Under the pieces are notes generated by a model. It saw only the letters and a list, made by a program, of their open reading frames with translations. It made no database searches and was not told the origin of the DNA. DNA of 64,000 nt from Hyphomicrobiales bacterium (lineage in GTDB: Bacteria; Pseudomonadota; Alphaproteobacteria; Rhizobiales; Devosiaceae): assembly GCA_015490455.1 (NCBI GenBank), contig WFXU01000013.1, positions 34,023-98,022 of the forward strand, written 5' to 3'. The position numbers and the translations under genes are program-made. Position 1 is the first letter of the stretch; each line of letters begins with the position of its first letter. This document shows positions 16,601-24,420 of this stretch, piece after piece.

Positions 16601-18769
16601 CTAGGCGACAACCTTTTCTTCTTCTTTTTCTGTCTTGCCATAATTATCAATTAAAGAAATTGTGCCAATTGGGCGTAATTGAAATTCTGATGATATTTCT
16701 TGAAATGCCAGCACATCAAAATCAATATTATTATTGCTCAGATATTTCTTTAGATGCGGGCGCACATCACTTGAGGTAACTAAAACAGGTGGGGGAACAG
16801 AAATATCTTCTTTATAAATTATTCTTCCAAGTTGAGAAAGAAGTGAATTTGAGGTTTGCGGGTCAAGGGCTAAATAACGGGCATCATATTCGTTTTTTAG
16901 CGATTTTCTTAGGCGATTTTCTAAATCTGGCTCAATAATATAGGCGGCAATAATATTATCATTATCTGCAAAATGCCTGCTAATTTGGCGACGAAGCGCA
17001 TAGCGAATTTGCTCAGTCATATCAATTGAGCCCTTTCTTTTAATTATTGATTCAAGAAGGCCTTCAAATAATAGGCGCCTTGAAAAAATAGGTACAGATT
17101 CATCTGCTAAGCGACGAATTATTTCTAATAATTGTGTTGCATTTGCCGCTTGGGCAACTTCCTGCGCCAAATAGGGATGTTCTTTCTTAAGTAATTGCAA
17201 AATATGCTCTACCTGTTCAAATCCAATTAGCTGGCTAGCATTTTTCATCAGATAATAGATGGATATATCAACTAATAATTCGCTAATTGTAAGAATTTGT
17301 GCATCAATATCTGCAATTTTTTCTTTCAATTCCTCAGGCAGCCAAAATGCCGATCTTATAGGCCAATTTTCTTCTAATGGATTAATAGGCAAATTCAAAA
17401 GTTCAAGCATTTCTTTTTGGATAATGACAAGATTATTACCCAACTCAATTTTTGCAGAAAATATAGGAACACCCTCAATATTTATTTCAAACTCATCTGC
17501 CGCAATATTTGGATTTTCCATATAGCCAAAATGGGGTAAGAAAATACCCATTCTTTCCTCAATATCAGCAATAGAGTGATTGCGCCTATTGATAAATATT
17601 TCCTTATCAATATTTTTTATTAATTCGCTTCCTAAAACCAGTGAAACAATATCATTTTCTTTTACCAAAACATCATTAAGAGCAGCATTTTTTGCTTCTT
17701 CAAGTTTTTCCTGTTCACTTAAAGGCTTCCCATCAGGACCAAGATTTAATGAGGCTAATTTTTGCTCCATTTCTTGCATTTGCGCCCTTGATAGCTCATT
17801 TTCGCGTTTTAGAATAATCAAACCGCTAACAACAAAAATGATTGAGGCAATCATAAAGAGAATAACAGGAAAGCCCGGCACAAGGCTCAATAAGCCCAAA
17901 ATTACGCCGGCAATTACCAATGTTTTGCCAGAACCTGTCAATTGTCCAACAATATCCGTTCCCAAATCTGCCTGATCTTTTGTTGTAACTCTTGTAATTA
18001 CAATACCCGCACAAATTGCCAATAAAAGAGCAGGAATTTGGCTTACCAAACCATCACCTATCGTTAGGCGCGAATAGATGCTTGCAGCTTCAGCAGCGGA
18101 TAATCCCTTAGCAATTGTTCCTATGCCAAATCCTCCGGCAAGATTGACTATAATGATAATAATGCCGGCAATTGCATCGCCCTTAACAAATTTCATCGCG
18201 CCATCCATTGCGCCAAAAAATTTATTTTCTTTTTCCAATTGCTGCCGCTTTAAGGCTGCCTCTTCCTGCGTAATATCCCCATTGCGCAATTCGGCATCAA
18301 TAGACATTTGCCTACCTGGCATGGCATCAAGTGTAAAACGGGCGGCAACTTCAGCAACACGTTCAGAGCCTTTGGTAACAACAATAAATTGCACTGTCGT
18401 AATAATGGTAAAAATTACTAAACCAACAACAACACTACCTTGAGTTACAAAAATACCAAATGTTTGGATAATATCACCCGCATCTGCCTGAGAAAGAATG
18501 AGTCTGGTCGTGGAAATGGATATTGCTAATCTGAATGTTGTCGCCAATAATATGACCGCAGGAAAAACTGAAAAATCATCTGCCTTATGCAAGTAAATAG
18601 AAACCATTAAAATCAAAATGGTTAAGGACATATTTAGAACAATTAAAGCATCCATCAAAAATGTAGGCAAAGGCAATATCATCACAGAAATGATGATCAT
18701 TAATAATAGGACCAATGCCAGATCTTTACGCGAAATAATGGTAAGCAATGATTGTTTCAAAACACCCAT
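16601..18769 (-). CDS. sctV: Type III export gate protein SctV
   Basis: Major export gate protein (FlhA/YscV family), 722 residues. About eight membrane helices lie in residues 15-330, with the FHIPEP-family 'ILLATTFRLAISISTTRLIL' region near 72-91 and the cytoplasmic 'RFTLDAMPGRQMSIDAELRNG' loop near 146-166. The C-terminal half (about 360-715) is the nonameric cytoplasmic ring domain that receives substrates, with 'LTEQIRYALRRQI'-like helix near 590. ATG overlaps the sctY stop (TAATG). The X-Y-V order is that of Ysc-type systems. Confidence 0.97.
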   Translation of the reverse strand: MGVLKQSLLTIISRKDLALVLLLMIIISVMILPLPTFLMDALIVLNMSLTILILMVSIYLHKADDFSVFPAVILLATTFRLAISISTTRLILSQADAGDIIQTFGIFVTQGSVVVGLVIFTIITTVQFIVVTKGSERVAEVAARFTLDAMPGRQMSIDAELRNGDITQEEAALKRQQLEKENKFFGAMDGAMKFVKGDAIAGIIIIIVNLAGGFGIGTIAKGLSAAEAASIYSRLTIGDGLVSQIPALLLAICAGIVITRVTTKDQADLGTDIVGQLTGSGKTLVIAGVILGLLSLVPGFPVILFMIASIIFVVSGLIILKRENELSRAQMQEMEQKLASLNLGPDGKPLSEQEKLEEAKNAALNDVLVKENDIVSLVLGSELIKNIDKEIFINRRNHSIADIEERMGIFLPHFGYMENPNIAADEFEINIEGVPIFSAKIELGNNLVIIQKEMLELLNLPINPLEENWPIRSAFWLPEELKEKIADIDAQILTISELLVDISIYYLMKNASQLIGFEQVEHILQLLKKEHPYLAQEVAQAANATQLLEIIRRLADESVPIFSRRLLFEGLLESIIKRKGSIDMTEQIRYALRRQISRHFADNDNIIAAYIIEPDLENRLRKSLKNEYDARYLALDPQTSNSLLSQLGRIIYKEDISVPPPVLVTSSDVRPHLKKYLSNNNIDFDVLAFQEISSEFQLRPIGTISLIDNYGKTEKEEEKVVA

Positions 18770-19185
18770 TATTCAGTTACCCTTAGTCTATTTTTGCAAA
18801 AAAACTTAAATTGTTCGCGCGCTTTTGCTAATTTTTTTTTACCCAAAAAGGTAAGTGCCAAAAAAAGATGGGCAATATTATGTTGATTTTTTGAATAATG
18901 ATTAAATTCCTTTATCATTTCTTCTGATTTATCCCACCAGCCAAGCGCAATATAGGCTCTTATCAATAGGCGCAACACTTGCAAATCATCTGGTGCATTA
19001 ACTCGGCACAATAATAAAATGGCTATTGCTTCATTTGTTTGCCCATAGCTTAATTGTAAAGAGGCAAGGGCAATTAGTAATTTTCTTTCTTTCTTACTTA
19101 ACAAATTTGTAAGTTTTTTTTCATTGATATTATCAGCCAATATTTGCTGACTATCATCACCTGTCCAACTGGCAAATTGTGTCAT
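18769..19185 (-). CDS. sctY: Type III chaperone SctY (YscY-like, TPR)
   Basis: Small TPR protein of 138 residues. From about residue 29 it parallels YscY: LSKKERKLLIALASLQLSYG against LTKRQQEFLLLNGWLQLQCG, and both continue with TPR-like helices. YscY binds YscX and the SctV ring and is known only from Ysc-family systems. Its ATG overlaps the sctX stop by four bases and its stop overlaps the sctV start. The 28-residue N-terminal extension is not explained. Confidence 0.8.
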   Translation of the reverse strand: MTQFASWTGDDSQQILADNINEKKLTNLLSKKERKLLIALASLQLSYGQTNEAIAILLLCRVNAPDDLQVLRLLIRAYIALGWWDKSEEMIKEFNHYSKNQHNIAHLFLALTFLGKKKLAKAREQFKFFCKNRLRVTE

Positions 19186-19649
19186 GATAATAGCTCCTTA
19201 TCCTCTGGGGTAAGAGCATTTTTATTTGGATTGTCATTGGCATTTATTACTAATAATAGCCTTCTAATATGTTCATTTATCATTACCGAGCCAAGATTAA
19301 TTTCTGCCAGTGTTTGTGGGTCTGGAGCAGATAGTCTAGCATCTTTTAACGTTTGATTTATCTTAGTAAGCTTTGCAACTAGTGCCTCATTAGATATATT
19401 TCTAAGAGGTCTTCTATCTATTGCTTCAACTGGCCTTATTGAGAGTGTGTGTGCGGCCTTTTTTACGCGGCCCCACCTGAAAAAGACATTCGCCTTTTCA
19501 ATTAGTTCCTTAAATTTTCTAACCCGAATATCGCTTTCATAGCCATCAGGCCTGAAAGTTGGTTGAGCGGGTTGCTGTTCGCTATGGGAGCCTTTTGGCT
19601 CAATATTTGCAACCGGATGTTTTATAATATTTGGGACGATTTTTGTCAT
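19182..19649 (-). CDS. sctX: Probable type III early export protein SctX (YscX-like)
   Basis: First gene of the type III operon, 155 residues, soluble. It shares little sequence with known proteins, but its position directly before sctY and sctV is that of yscX-yscY-yscV, and it has a Pro/Gln-rich unstructured start, a 'PDG' turn (about residue 34) and a helical C-terminal third ('ALVAKLTKINQTLKD', 'INEHIRRLLLVI'), as in YscX. YscX is exported early and needs YscY. Assignment is by context plus weak similarity. Confidence 0.6.
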   Translation of the reverse strand: MTKIVPNIIKHPVANIEPKGSHSEQQPAQPTFRPDGYESDIRVRKFKELIEKANVFFRWGRVKKAAHTLSIRPVEAIDRRPLRNISNEALVAKLTKINQTLKDARLSAPDPQTLAEINLGSVMINEHIRRLLLVINANDNPNKNALTPEDKELLS

Positions 19650-19944
19650 ATCTATTATTTTCGCACTTCAAAATGGTTAAATAAGGCCTCTATCAAAGTA
19701 AAATGATAAATATGTTAAACCAGCGGGCATAATAACATATGTAAAGCTTAATTTGGTGAGAAAATTTTATTTAGATTAAGATTTATGCTTAACGAATTTT
19801 ACTCAAAAATATTATTCTAAAAATATTTCTACGTATTTTATACGGATATGACTAAATCTTATTATTGTTATTATGCAAACGGAGGTGGATGTCTGTTCCC
19901 AACCAATTGTTTTTACAATAATATCTTATCTGGGGAAATATATT
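19650..19944. promoter_or_regulatory. Divergent promoter region of the type III operon and the 19945 gene
   Basis: A 295-bp AT-rich gap between two diverging transcription units, so it must hold both promoters. A perfect short dyad CGTAT-TTT-ATACG lies at 19832-19844, and CATATG at 19736-19741. The dyad is a candidate operator; nothing in the sequence says which regulator would bind it. Confidence 0.45.
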
Positions 19945-21081
19945 ATGTCAGGAATATCTGGAACATCTAATATTGTGGCTTCAAACTTAAATTATGTTTC
20001 TCCTGCAAATCAGGCACAGCAAAATAATTTTCAAAATACTCTTTCTTCTACTTTCGCATCCGCAGAAGAAAAAATAAGCCCATCGCCGAACCAGAGCGCC
20101 ATTGTTGAGAGTAAGGTTGATAATAGTGAAGGCGTAAAAAACGGTATTTTTGGTGACACTGTTGATAGGATACAGTCAACATTAGGAAACTTAAAGGCTG
20201 AGGGCAGGTTGCAGGGTTTTGCTCCAGACGCGGTTTTTCCCGGTCTATATGCCGATTATGGAAATACAAGATTTTTGGCGGTGCTATTAGTTCCAACAGA
20301 TCCTGATAGAGACAATGCCAGATTATTTGTCAGCGTGTCAGACCTCAGAACAAAGAGAGGTGTCATTAGCACTATTAAAAGTGATGGCACTATGGATGCT
20401 GGCGTTCCGATTAAGGAAATATCCGACCCAATTACAGACGCATTTAAGGCATTCTCAAAAAAGGCGCCAATAGGAGATGTTGGAAGAAAATATTTTTCTT
20501 CTGACCATATTAGAGCATTCGCAAATATCAGGACTGACTTTACAGGGCCTGAGGGAACGGGTTATAGTTCAGGATTTTTTTCGGGTCTGATTTTTGATGT
20601 TAGCAGCAATGACAAACAAAGGGGAGCTGAGTTAAAAAATTTCAGAAGGGAAATGGCTGAGCAAATTTATAATTCAGCCCCATATAAATTTATTGAGGCC
20701 AAATATGGCAAAAGGGCCGTTGAAGTAATTAAGGGTGTTAATGTCGCTTCAAACCTAGCGGGACTAACTTCGCCCATATCATATTTGGTTAAAAAGGGCG
20801 GGAAATATGTCCTCTCACGAGTAGCAAAAGAAGCAATAATTAATGAACTTGCCGATTCAAGCACTTTCGTTATCGGACCGGCATGGACAAGCGCTGCAAC
20901 AAATATTAAGATCGTTAAGGATAGTGATGGAAAAGAAAGTTTAAATCTTTCTAATATAAATACTGATAATGCTAGGGCATATTTTGACGAAGTTCTTGCT
21001 CCAGTCTTAGATAAAATGACAGAACAATCAAGCGGAGGAGAAGAAAATAGAGAGGCACCTACTCCAGAAATTTGGTTTTGA
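19945..21081 (+). CDS. Unknown protein divergent from the type III operon; candidate secreted substrate
   Basis: Not recognised. I start it at ATG 19945 (GGGGAA eight bases upstream), giving 378 residues; the frame is open 72 bases further up to another ATG that has GGAG inside the ORF but no site before it. The first ~60 residues are rich in Ser, Asn, Ala and Gln with almost no acidic residues at the very start, the usual look of a type III export signal. The rest appears globular, with one mildly hydrophobic stretch near 275-300 ('VNVASNLAGLTSPISYLV'). There is no Sec signal, and no enzyme motif was seen. Being divergent from sctX and flanked by no chaperone-like gene on the other side, it could be an effector, a gatekeeper or a translocator; effector is only inference. 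Confidence 0.6.
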   Translation: MSGISGTSNIVASNLNYVSPANQAQQNNFQNTLSSTFASAEEKISPSPNQSAIVESKVDNSEGVKNGIFGDTVDRIQSTLGNLKAEGRLQGFAPDAVFPGLYADYGNTRFLAVLLVPTDPDRDNARLFVSVSDLRTKRGVISTIKSDGTMDAGVPIKEISDPITDAFKAFSKKAPIGDVGRKYFSSDHIRAFANIRTDFTGPEGTGYSSGFFSGLIFDVSSNDKQRGAELKNFRREMAEQIYNSAPYKFIEAKYGKRAVEVIKGVNVASNLAGLTSPISYLVKKGGKYVLSRVAKEAIINELADSSTFVIGPAWTSAATNIKIVKDSDGKESLNLSNINTDNARAYFDEVLAPVLDKMTEQSSGGEENREAPTPEIWF

Positions 21082-21356
21082 TTTGGAGCTTTTTCTAATT
21101 ATTTTGAACCATTTTATGAAATAATTCTGTTCTCTCTAACAGGGGCGGGGCGAGGAAGCGGGCCTGGTTGACTCAGTCAAGCGTTAGAAGTCAGGCCGGA
21201 TGGGTTGATTTTCTCATTATACAAGGCCGTTTTGCGCTTCGTTAGACCTTGTTACATTACGCTCTCACTCAATCAAATAGTGGCAAATAGTGGCGCGAAA
21301 TGTGCCTTGCTAGCAAAGGCGAATAATCGACGAACCCGACATGATCAACAAATGCC
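21082..21356. other. Convergent gap with clustered hairpins and higher G+C
   Basis: Lies between the 3' ends of two converging genes. Unlike its AT-rich surroundings it is locally G+C-rich and foldable: GGCCTG (21161) pairs with CAGGCC (21192) around an inner TTGACT-c-AGTCAA; CAAGG and CCTTG pair near 21222-21252; GCCTT-GCTAGCA-AAGGC forms 21304-21320. It is not a simple terminator. It may be a small RNA gene or the remnant of an inserted element; no ORF with a ribosome site was found. Confidence 0.4.
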
Positions 21357-22598
21357 CTATATTTCTTTAATAATGGCTAGGGTTTTAATATGCTCGTCAA
21401 TTTTTTTAATAATAGTTTTGCTTAAAAATAGATTGTTTTTTTCTTTTGCCCAAACCTCTATAAAATTGCAAACTGTTTGTTTGGCGCTGTCTAAAACTAA
21501 TTTTTCAGGTAATTTTGCTTTATCGGCTAAATAGGATAATTCCTCTAAATTCAATTCAGCCATTTTGTTAGTTCTTGCATATTTTAATGCCATTGTTTCA
21601 TCGGGAAAATAAGCAATTGTTGAAAGCAAATCATAGGCAGGGGAAAGGCTGGCATTTTTTTTATCATAATAAATTAACGACCAATTTTTTAAGTGCATAT
21701 CATTATTGCCAATTAGAGTTGAAAAAACTAACCGACGGATAAATTCAGCAATATCTTTTTGCTCTGTTTCAATTCCTAACACATTAGCAATATTACGATA
21801 GCTGGCTTTTTGATATTTTTGGCTCGGATAAATAGCAAAGATTTGCGCAAAATCTTCAATATGAATTGCTCCGTTTTTAGAGCGGTCAAAACGTTGAATG
21901 ATAAATGCTTTATCGCCCCTTAAATTACCAAGCACTTGAGGAAGATTATCAATCTTATCAAGGCTTATTAAATCAATTTCTGGAACATCTATGCCAATTG
22001 TCTTTGCAATATGCATGAAAGAAAATTCATTCTCTGGCACATTATCAAATTTACAGGAAGGTAATTTGGCTATCCATGAGCCACCAACACCATTTATCGG
22101 AATAGTTAAGCCACCATTTTTTCCTTTATTTTTATAAGCTGAGAATTTTAGCTGAACGCCAGCAAGAGAAAATTTAAGAGGGTTTTCTTTACGCTGTTCC
22201 CCTTCGTCCTTCCCCTCATCTTTAATAGCACCAGAGCATGCTCCACTCTCAAATGGCTCTATGGTAATTGCGCCGGGCAGATCTTGCCCTAATATTTGTA
22301 ACAAAGCTAACTCCCTAACCTGTTTAATGCCCGCCCGCTCAGCTAAATAATCACGCAATGCACCTTCTGGTAGCAAATTTGAAAAAAAGGGAAGTAAATT
22401 TGGACCAGTTGCAGGCTGATTAGTAATTAACTCTCCAAACTCGTCCTTAAATGATAGGCTTAATATATTGCGCTGCTGATTTTCTATATATTGTTCAGAA
22501 AAAGCAAAAATTGAACGATCATTTGGCAAAATAGTAATCGTGCCAATTATCTCTTCATGTAATTTTACATTAAGAACTGAAACATTATTCATCATCAT
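21357..22598 (-). CDS. hipA: HipA-family toxin kinase
   Basis: Ser/Thr kinase toxin of a HipBA pair; in E. coli HipA phosphorylates glutamyl-tRNA synthetase and induces dormancy. The 413 residues show the N-terminal 'couple' domain (about 8-105), then the HipA-like kinase fold with 'AGVQLKFS' (146-153), catalytic Asp300 and Asn305 in GNNDMHLKN, and the metal-binding Asp323 in 'SPAYDLLS'. The catalytic residues are present, so it may be active. A Glu/Lys/Gly-rich insert lies at about 119-140. The start overlaps the hipB end by 14 bases. Confidence 0.93.
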   Translation of the reverse strand: MMMNNVSVLNVKLHEEIIGTITILPNDRSIFAFSEQYIENQQRNILSLSFKDEFGELITNQPATGPNLLPFFSNLLPEGALRDYLAERAGIKQVRELALLQILGQDLPGAITIEPFESGACSGAIKDEGKDEGEQRKENPLKFSLAGVQLKFSAYKNKGKNGGLTIPINGVGGSWIAKLPSCKFDNVPENEFSFMHIAKTIGIDVPEIDLISLDKIDNLPQVLGNLRGDKAFIIQRFDRSKNGAIHIEDFAQIFAIYPSQKYQKASYRNIANVLGIETEQKDIAEFIRRLVFSTLIGNNDMHLKNWSLIYYDKKNASLSPAYDLLSTIAYFPDETMALKYARTNKMAELNLEELSYLADKAKLPEKLVLDSAKQTVCNFIEVWAKEKNNLFLSKTIIKKIDEHIKTLAIIKEI

Positions 22599-22935
22599 TG
22601 TCCAGTGAATAGGCAGGAGAGGAAGGCACGTTTAATAATTGTAAATTTTTATTATCCTTATTCTCATCATCAAGATGAACTTTTGGAGATAGTCTGTGTT
22701 GCATCGTTGATCTAATAATAGATTGAACGGCTGGAATTGCTTTTTTTGGCACTAATTGCAATTCAAAATCTAATGCGCGTGCAATCTGCACAAGGTTTGA
22801 AAGTTGAATATCACTCTTGCCGCTTTCAATTTTTGAGATATGACTTTGCGGCAAGCCAATGCGTTCGCCAAGCTCTGCCTGGCTAATTCTTAACGCTTTG
22901 CGTGCATTTTTTAATTTAGAAATAATATCATTCAT
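22585..22935 (-). CDS. hipB: HipB-family antitoxin, Xre-type DNA-binding protein
   Basis: Antitoxin and repressor of 116 residues. A Cro/CI helix-turn-helix is at about 8-62 ('LRISQAELGERIGLPQSHISKIESGKSDIQLSNLVQIARAL' region). The C-terminal ~45 residues are longer than in E. coli HipB and acidic at the end. First gene of the hipBA operon; AT-rich sequence with an inverted repeat stands just upstream of its start. Confidence 0.92.
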   Translation of the reverse strand: MNDIISKLKNARKALRISQAELGERIGLPQSHISKIESGKSDIQLSNLVQIARALDFELQLVPKKAIPAVQSIIRSTMQHRLSPKVHLDDENKDNKNLQLLNVPSSPAYSLDNDDE

Positions 22936-22986
22936 CTATATGCTTTTATATATATTGCTTATCTTAAAATATATTATAGCATATAG
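22936..22986 (-). promoter_or_regulatory. Candidate HipB autoregulatory operator
   Basis: Two inverted 8-base arms, CTATATGC (22936-22943) and GCATATAG (22979-22986), border the AT-rich promoter region right at the hipB start. HipB proteins bind inverted repeats in their own promoter; that this pair is the site is inference. Confidence 0.4.
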
Positions 22987-23110
22987 GAAATCAAGAAAAA
23001 ATAACTTCTAAATATGTTATTATATATATTTCATATATATTATATATAATAAACTATAACACAAATAAACTAAAAAATTTTCAAAAAACTCTTGCATTTT
23101 TTTCTTTTTA

Positions 23111-23170
23111 GGAGTAACTCGCTCAGTGGGCCACCCCTCCCCAACGAGGGGCTAACTATCTGAGAGGGTA
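23111..23170 (+). ncRNA. serC RNA motif (leader of serC-serA)
   Basis: Structured 5' leader directly before serC. Seen: an inner hairpin with stem CCCCTC (23134-) and GAGGGG, and an outer pairing of CTCAG (23122-23126) with CTGAG (23160-23164), whose 3' arm runs into the GAGAGGG ribosome site of serC. This matches the alphaproteobacterial 'serC' motif, a conserved RNA found before serC. It probably controls translation by hiding the ribosome site; the ligand or protein involved is not known to me. Confidence 0.72.
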
Positions 23171-23175
23171 GATTC

Positions 23176-24360
23176 ATGATTGAGCAAACTATAAATGGCG
23201 CTAACGCCGCAAAACCGACTATTATTCCCCAAAATCCTAATTTTTCTTCAGGGCCTTGTTCTAAGCGTCCGGGTTGGAATGTTGATGTGCTAAAAAATGC
23301 CCTTGTTGGGCGTTCGCACCGGGCAAAACCAGCTAAAGCGCGTATTCAAAAGGCAATAGATTTAACCCGTCAATTGCTTGAAGTGCCCGATGATTATCTT
23401 ATCGGCATTGTGCCAGCTTCTGACACTGGTGCTGTTGAAATGGCACTTTGGTCAATGTTAGGCGCGCGCCCAGTTGACATATTAGCGTGGGAGAGTTTTG
23501 GCTTTGGCTGGGTTACTGATATTGTCAAACAGCTAAAAATTGAAAATGTAAATAGGCTAGAAGCTCCCTATGGCGAATTACCTGATTTAAGCCAAGTTAA
23601 TTTTGACAATGATGTGGTTTTTACTTGGAATGGCACAACATCAGGCGTGCGCGTGCCTAATGGAGATTGGATTGATGAAAATAGAACAGGCTTAACAATT
23701 TGTGATGCGACTTCTGCGGTTTTTGCGCAAAATGTTGACCTTAGCAAGCTTGACGTAACTACCTTTTCTTGGCAAAAAGTTTTGGGCGGAGAAGCCCAAC
23801 ATGGGGTGATTATTCTTTCCCCGCGTGCGGTTGAGCGGCTAGAAAATTATACCCCGCCTCGCCCCTTACCAAAAATCTTTCGCCTAACAAAGAATGGCAA
23901 GTTAATTTCTGGCATTTTTTCTGCTGCAACCATTAACACAGTTTCATTATTAGTAATTGAAGATGTGATTGACGCGATGGAGTGGGGCTTAAAAATTGGC
24001 GGACTTAAAGCCATGCAACAAAGAGCGGACAATAATTTTGCCGTTCTTAATGATTGGGTTGAAAGAACCGCTTGGGTTGATTTTTTAGCCAAAAATCCTA
24101 CTGAGCGCTCAAATACTTCTGTTTGCCTGGTAATAAGCGATGAGAAGGTTACTAGCCTATCAAGCGAAGAGCAAGCCGCATTTGCCAAACGAATGGTCGC
24201 AAGGCTAGACGCTGAAAATGTCGCCTATGATATTGGTGCTTATCGTGATGCGCCATCTGGTTTGCGTATTTGGGCAGGCTCAACAATTGAGGTGAGCGAT
24301 TTAGAAAAGCTGACCTCCTGGCTTGATTGGGCTTTTGCAGAAGAAAAAGCGGCACTTTAA
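23176..24360 (+). CDS. serC: Phosphoserine aminotransferase
   Basis: PLP enzyme of serine biosynthesis: 3-phosphohydroxypyruvate plus glutamate gives phosphoserine plus 2-oxoglutarate. 394 residues of the SerC type common in alphaproteobacteria, with '[12 protein letters not shown]' near 25-36 at the start, and the PLP lysine in '[16 protein letters not shown]' (about 195-210). Start ATG 23176 has GAGAGGG upstream, within the leader RNA. serA follows 60 bp later, so these consecutive pathway steps form one operon. Confidence 0.95.
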   Translation: MIEQTINGANAAKPTIIPQNPNFSSGPCSKRPGWNVDVLKNALVGRSHRAKPAKARIQKAIDLTRQLLEVPDDYLIGIVPASDTGAVEMALWSMLGARPVDILAWESFGFGWVTDIVKQLKIENVNRLEAPYGELPDLSQVNFDNDVVFTWNGTTSGVRVPNGDWIDENRTGLTICDATSAVFAQNVDLSKLDVTTFSWQKVLGGEAQHGVIILSPRAVERLENYTPPRPLPKIFRLTKNGKLISGIFSAATINTVSLLVIEDVIDAMEWGLKIGGLKAMQQRADNNFAVLNDWVERTAWVDFLAKNPTERSNTSVCLVISDEKVTSLSSEEQAAFAKRMVARLDAENVAYDIGAYRDAPSGLRIWAGSTIEVSDLEKLTSWLDWAFAEEKAAL

Positions 24361-24420
24361 CCATCATAACTGACAGTTTGTCAGATTTCATTAAATTAAA
24401 TTATAAATTAGGAGGCAAAA

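Noticed and set aside
5863..19649. Flagellar export genes instead of an injectisome
   Set aside because: The ring protein is a short SctJ-type lipoprotein (not FliF), SctK and YscY-like genes are present, and no hook, rod or flagellin gene is seen.
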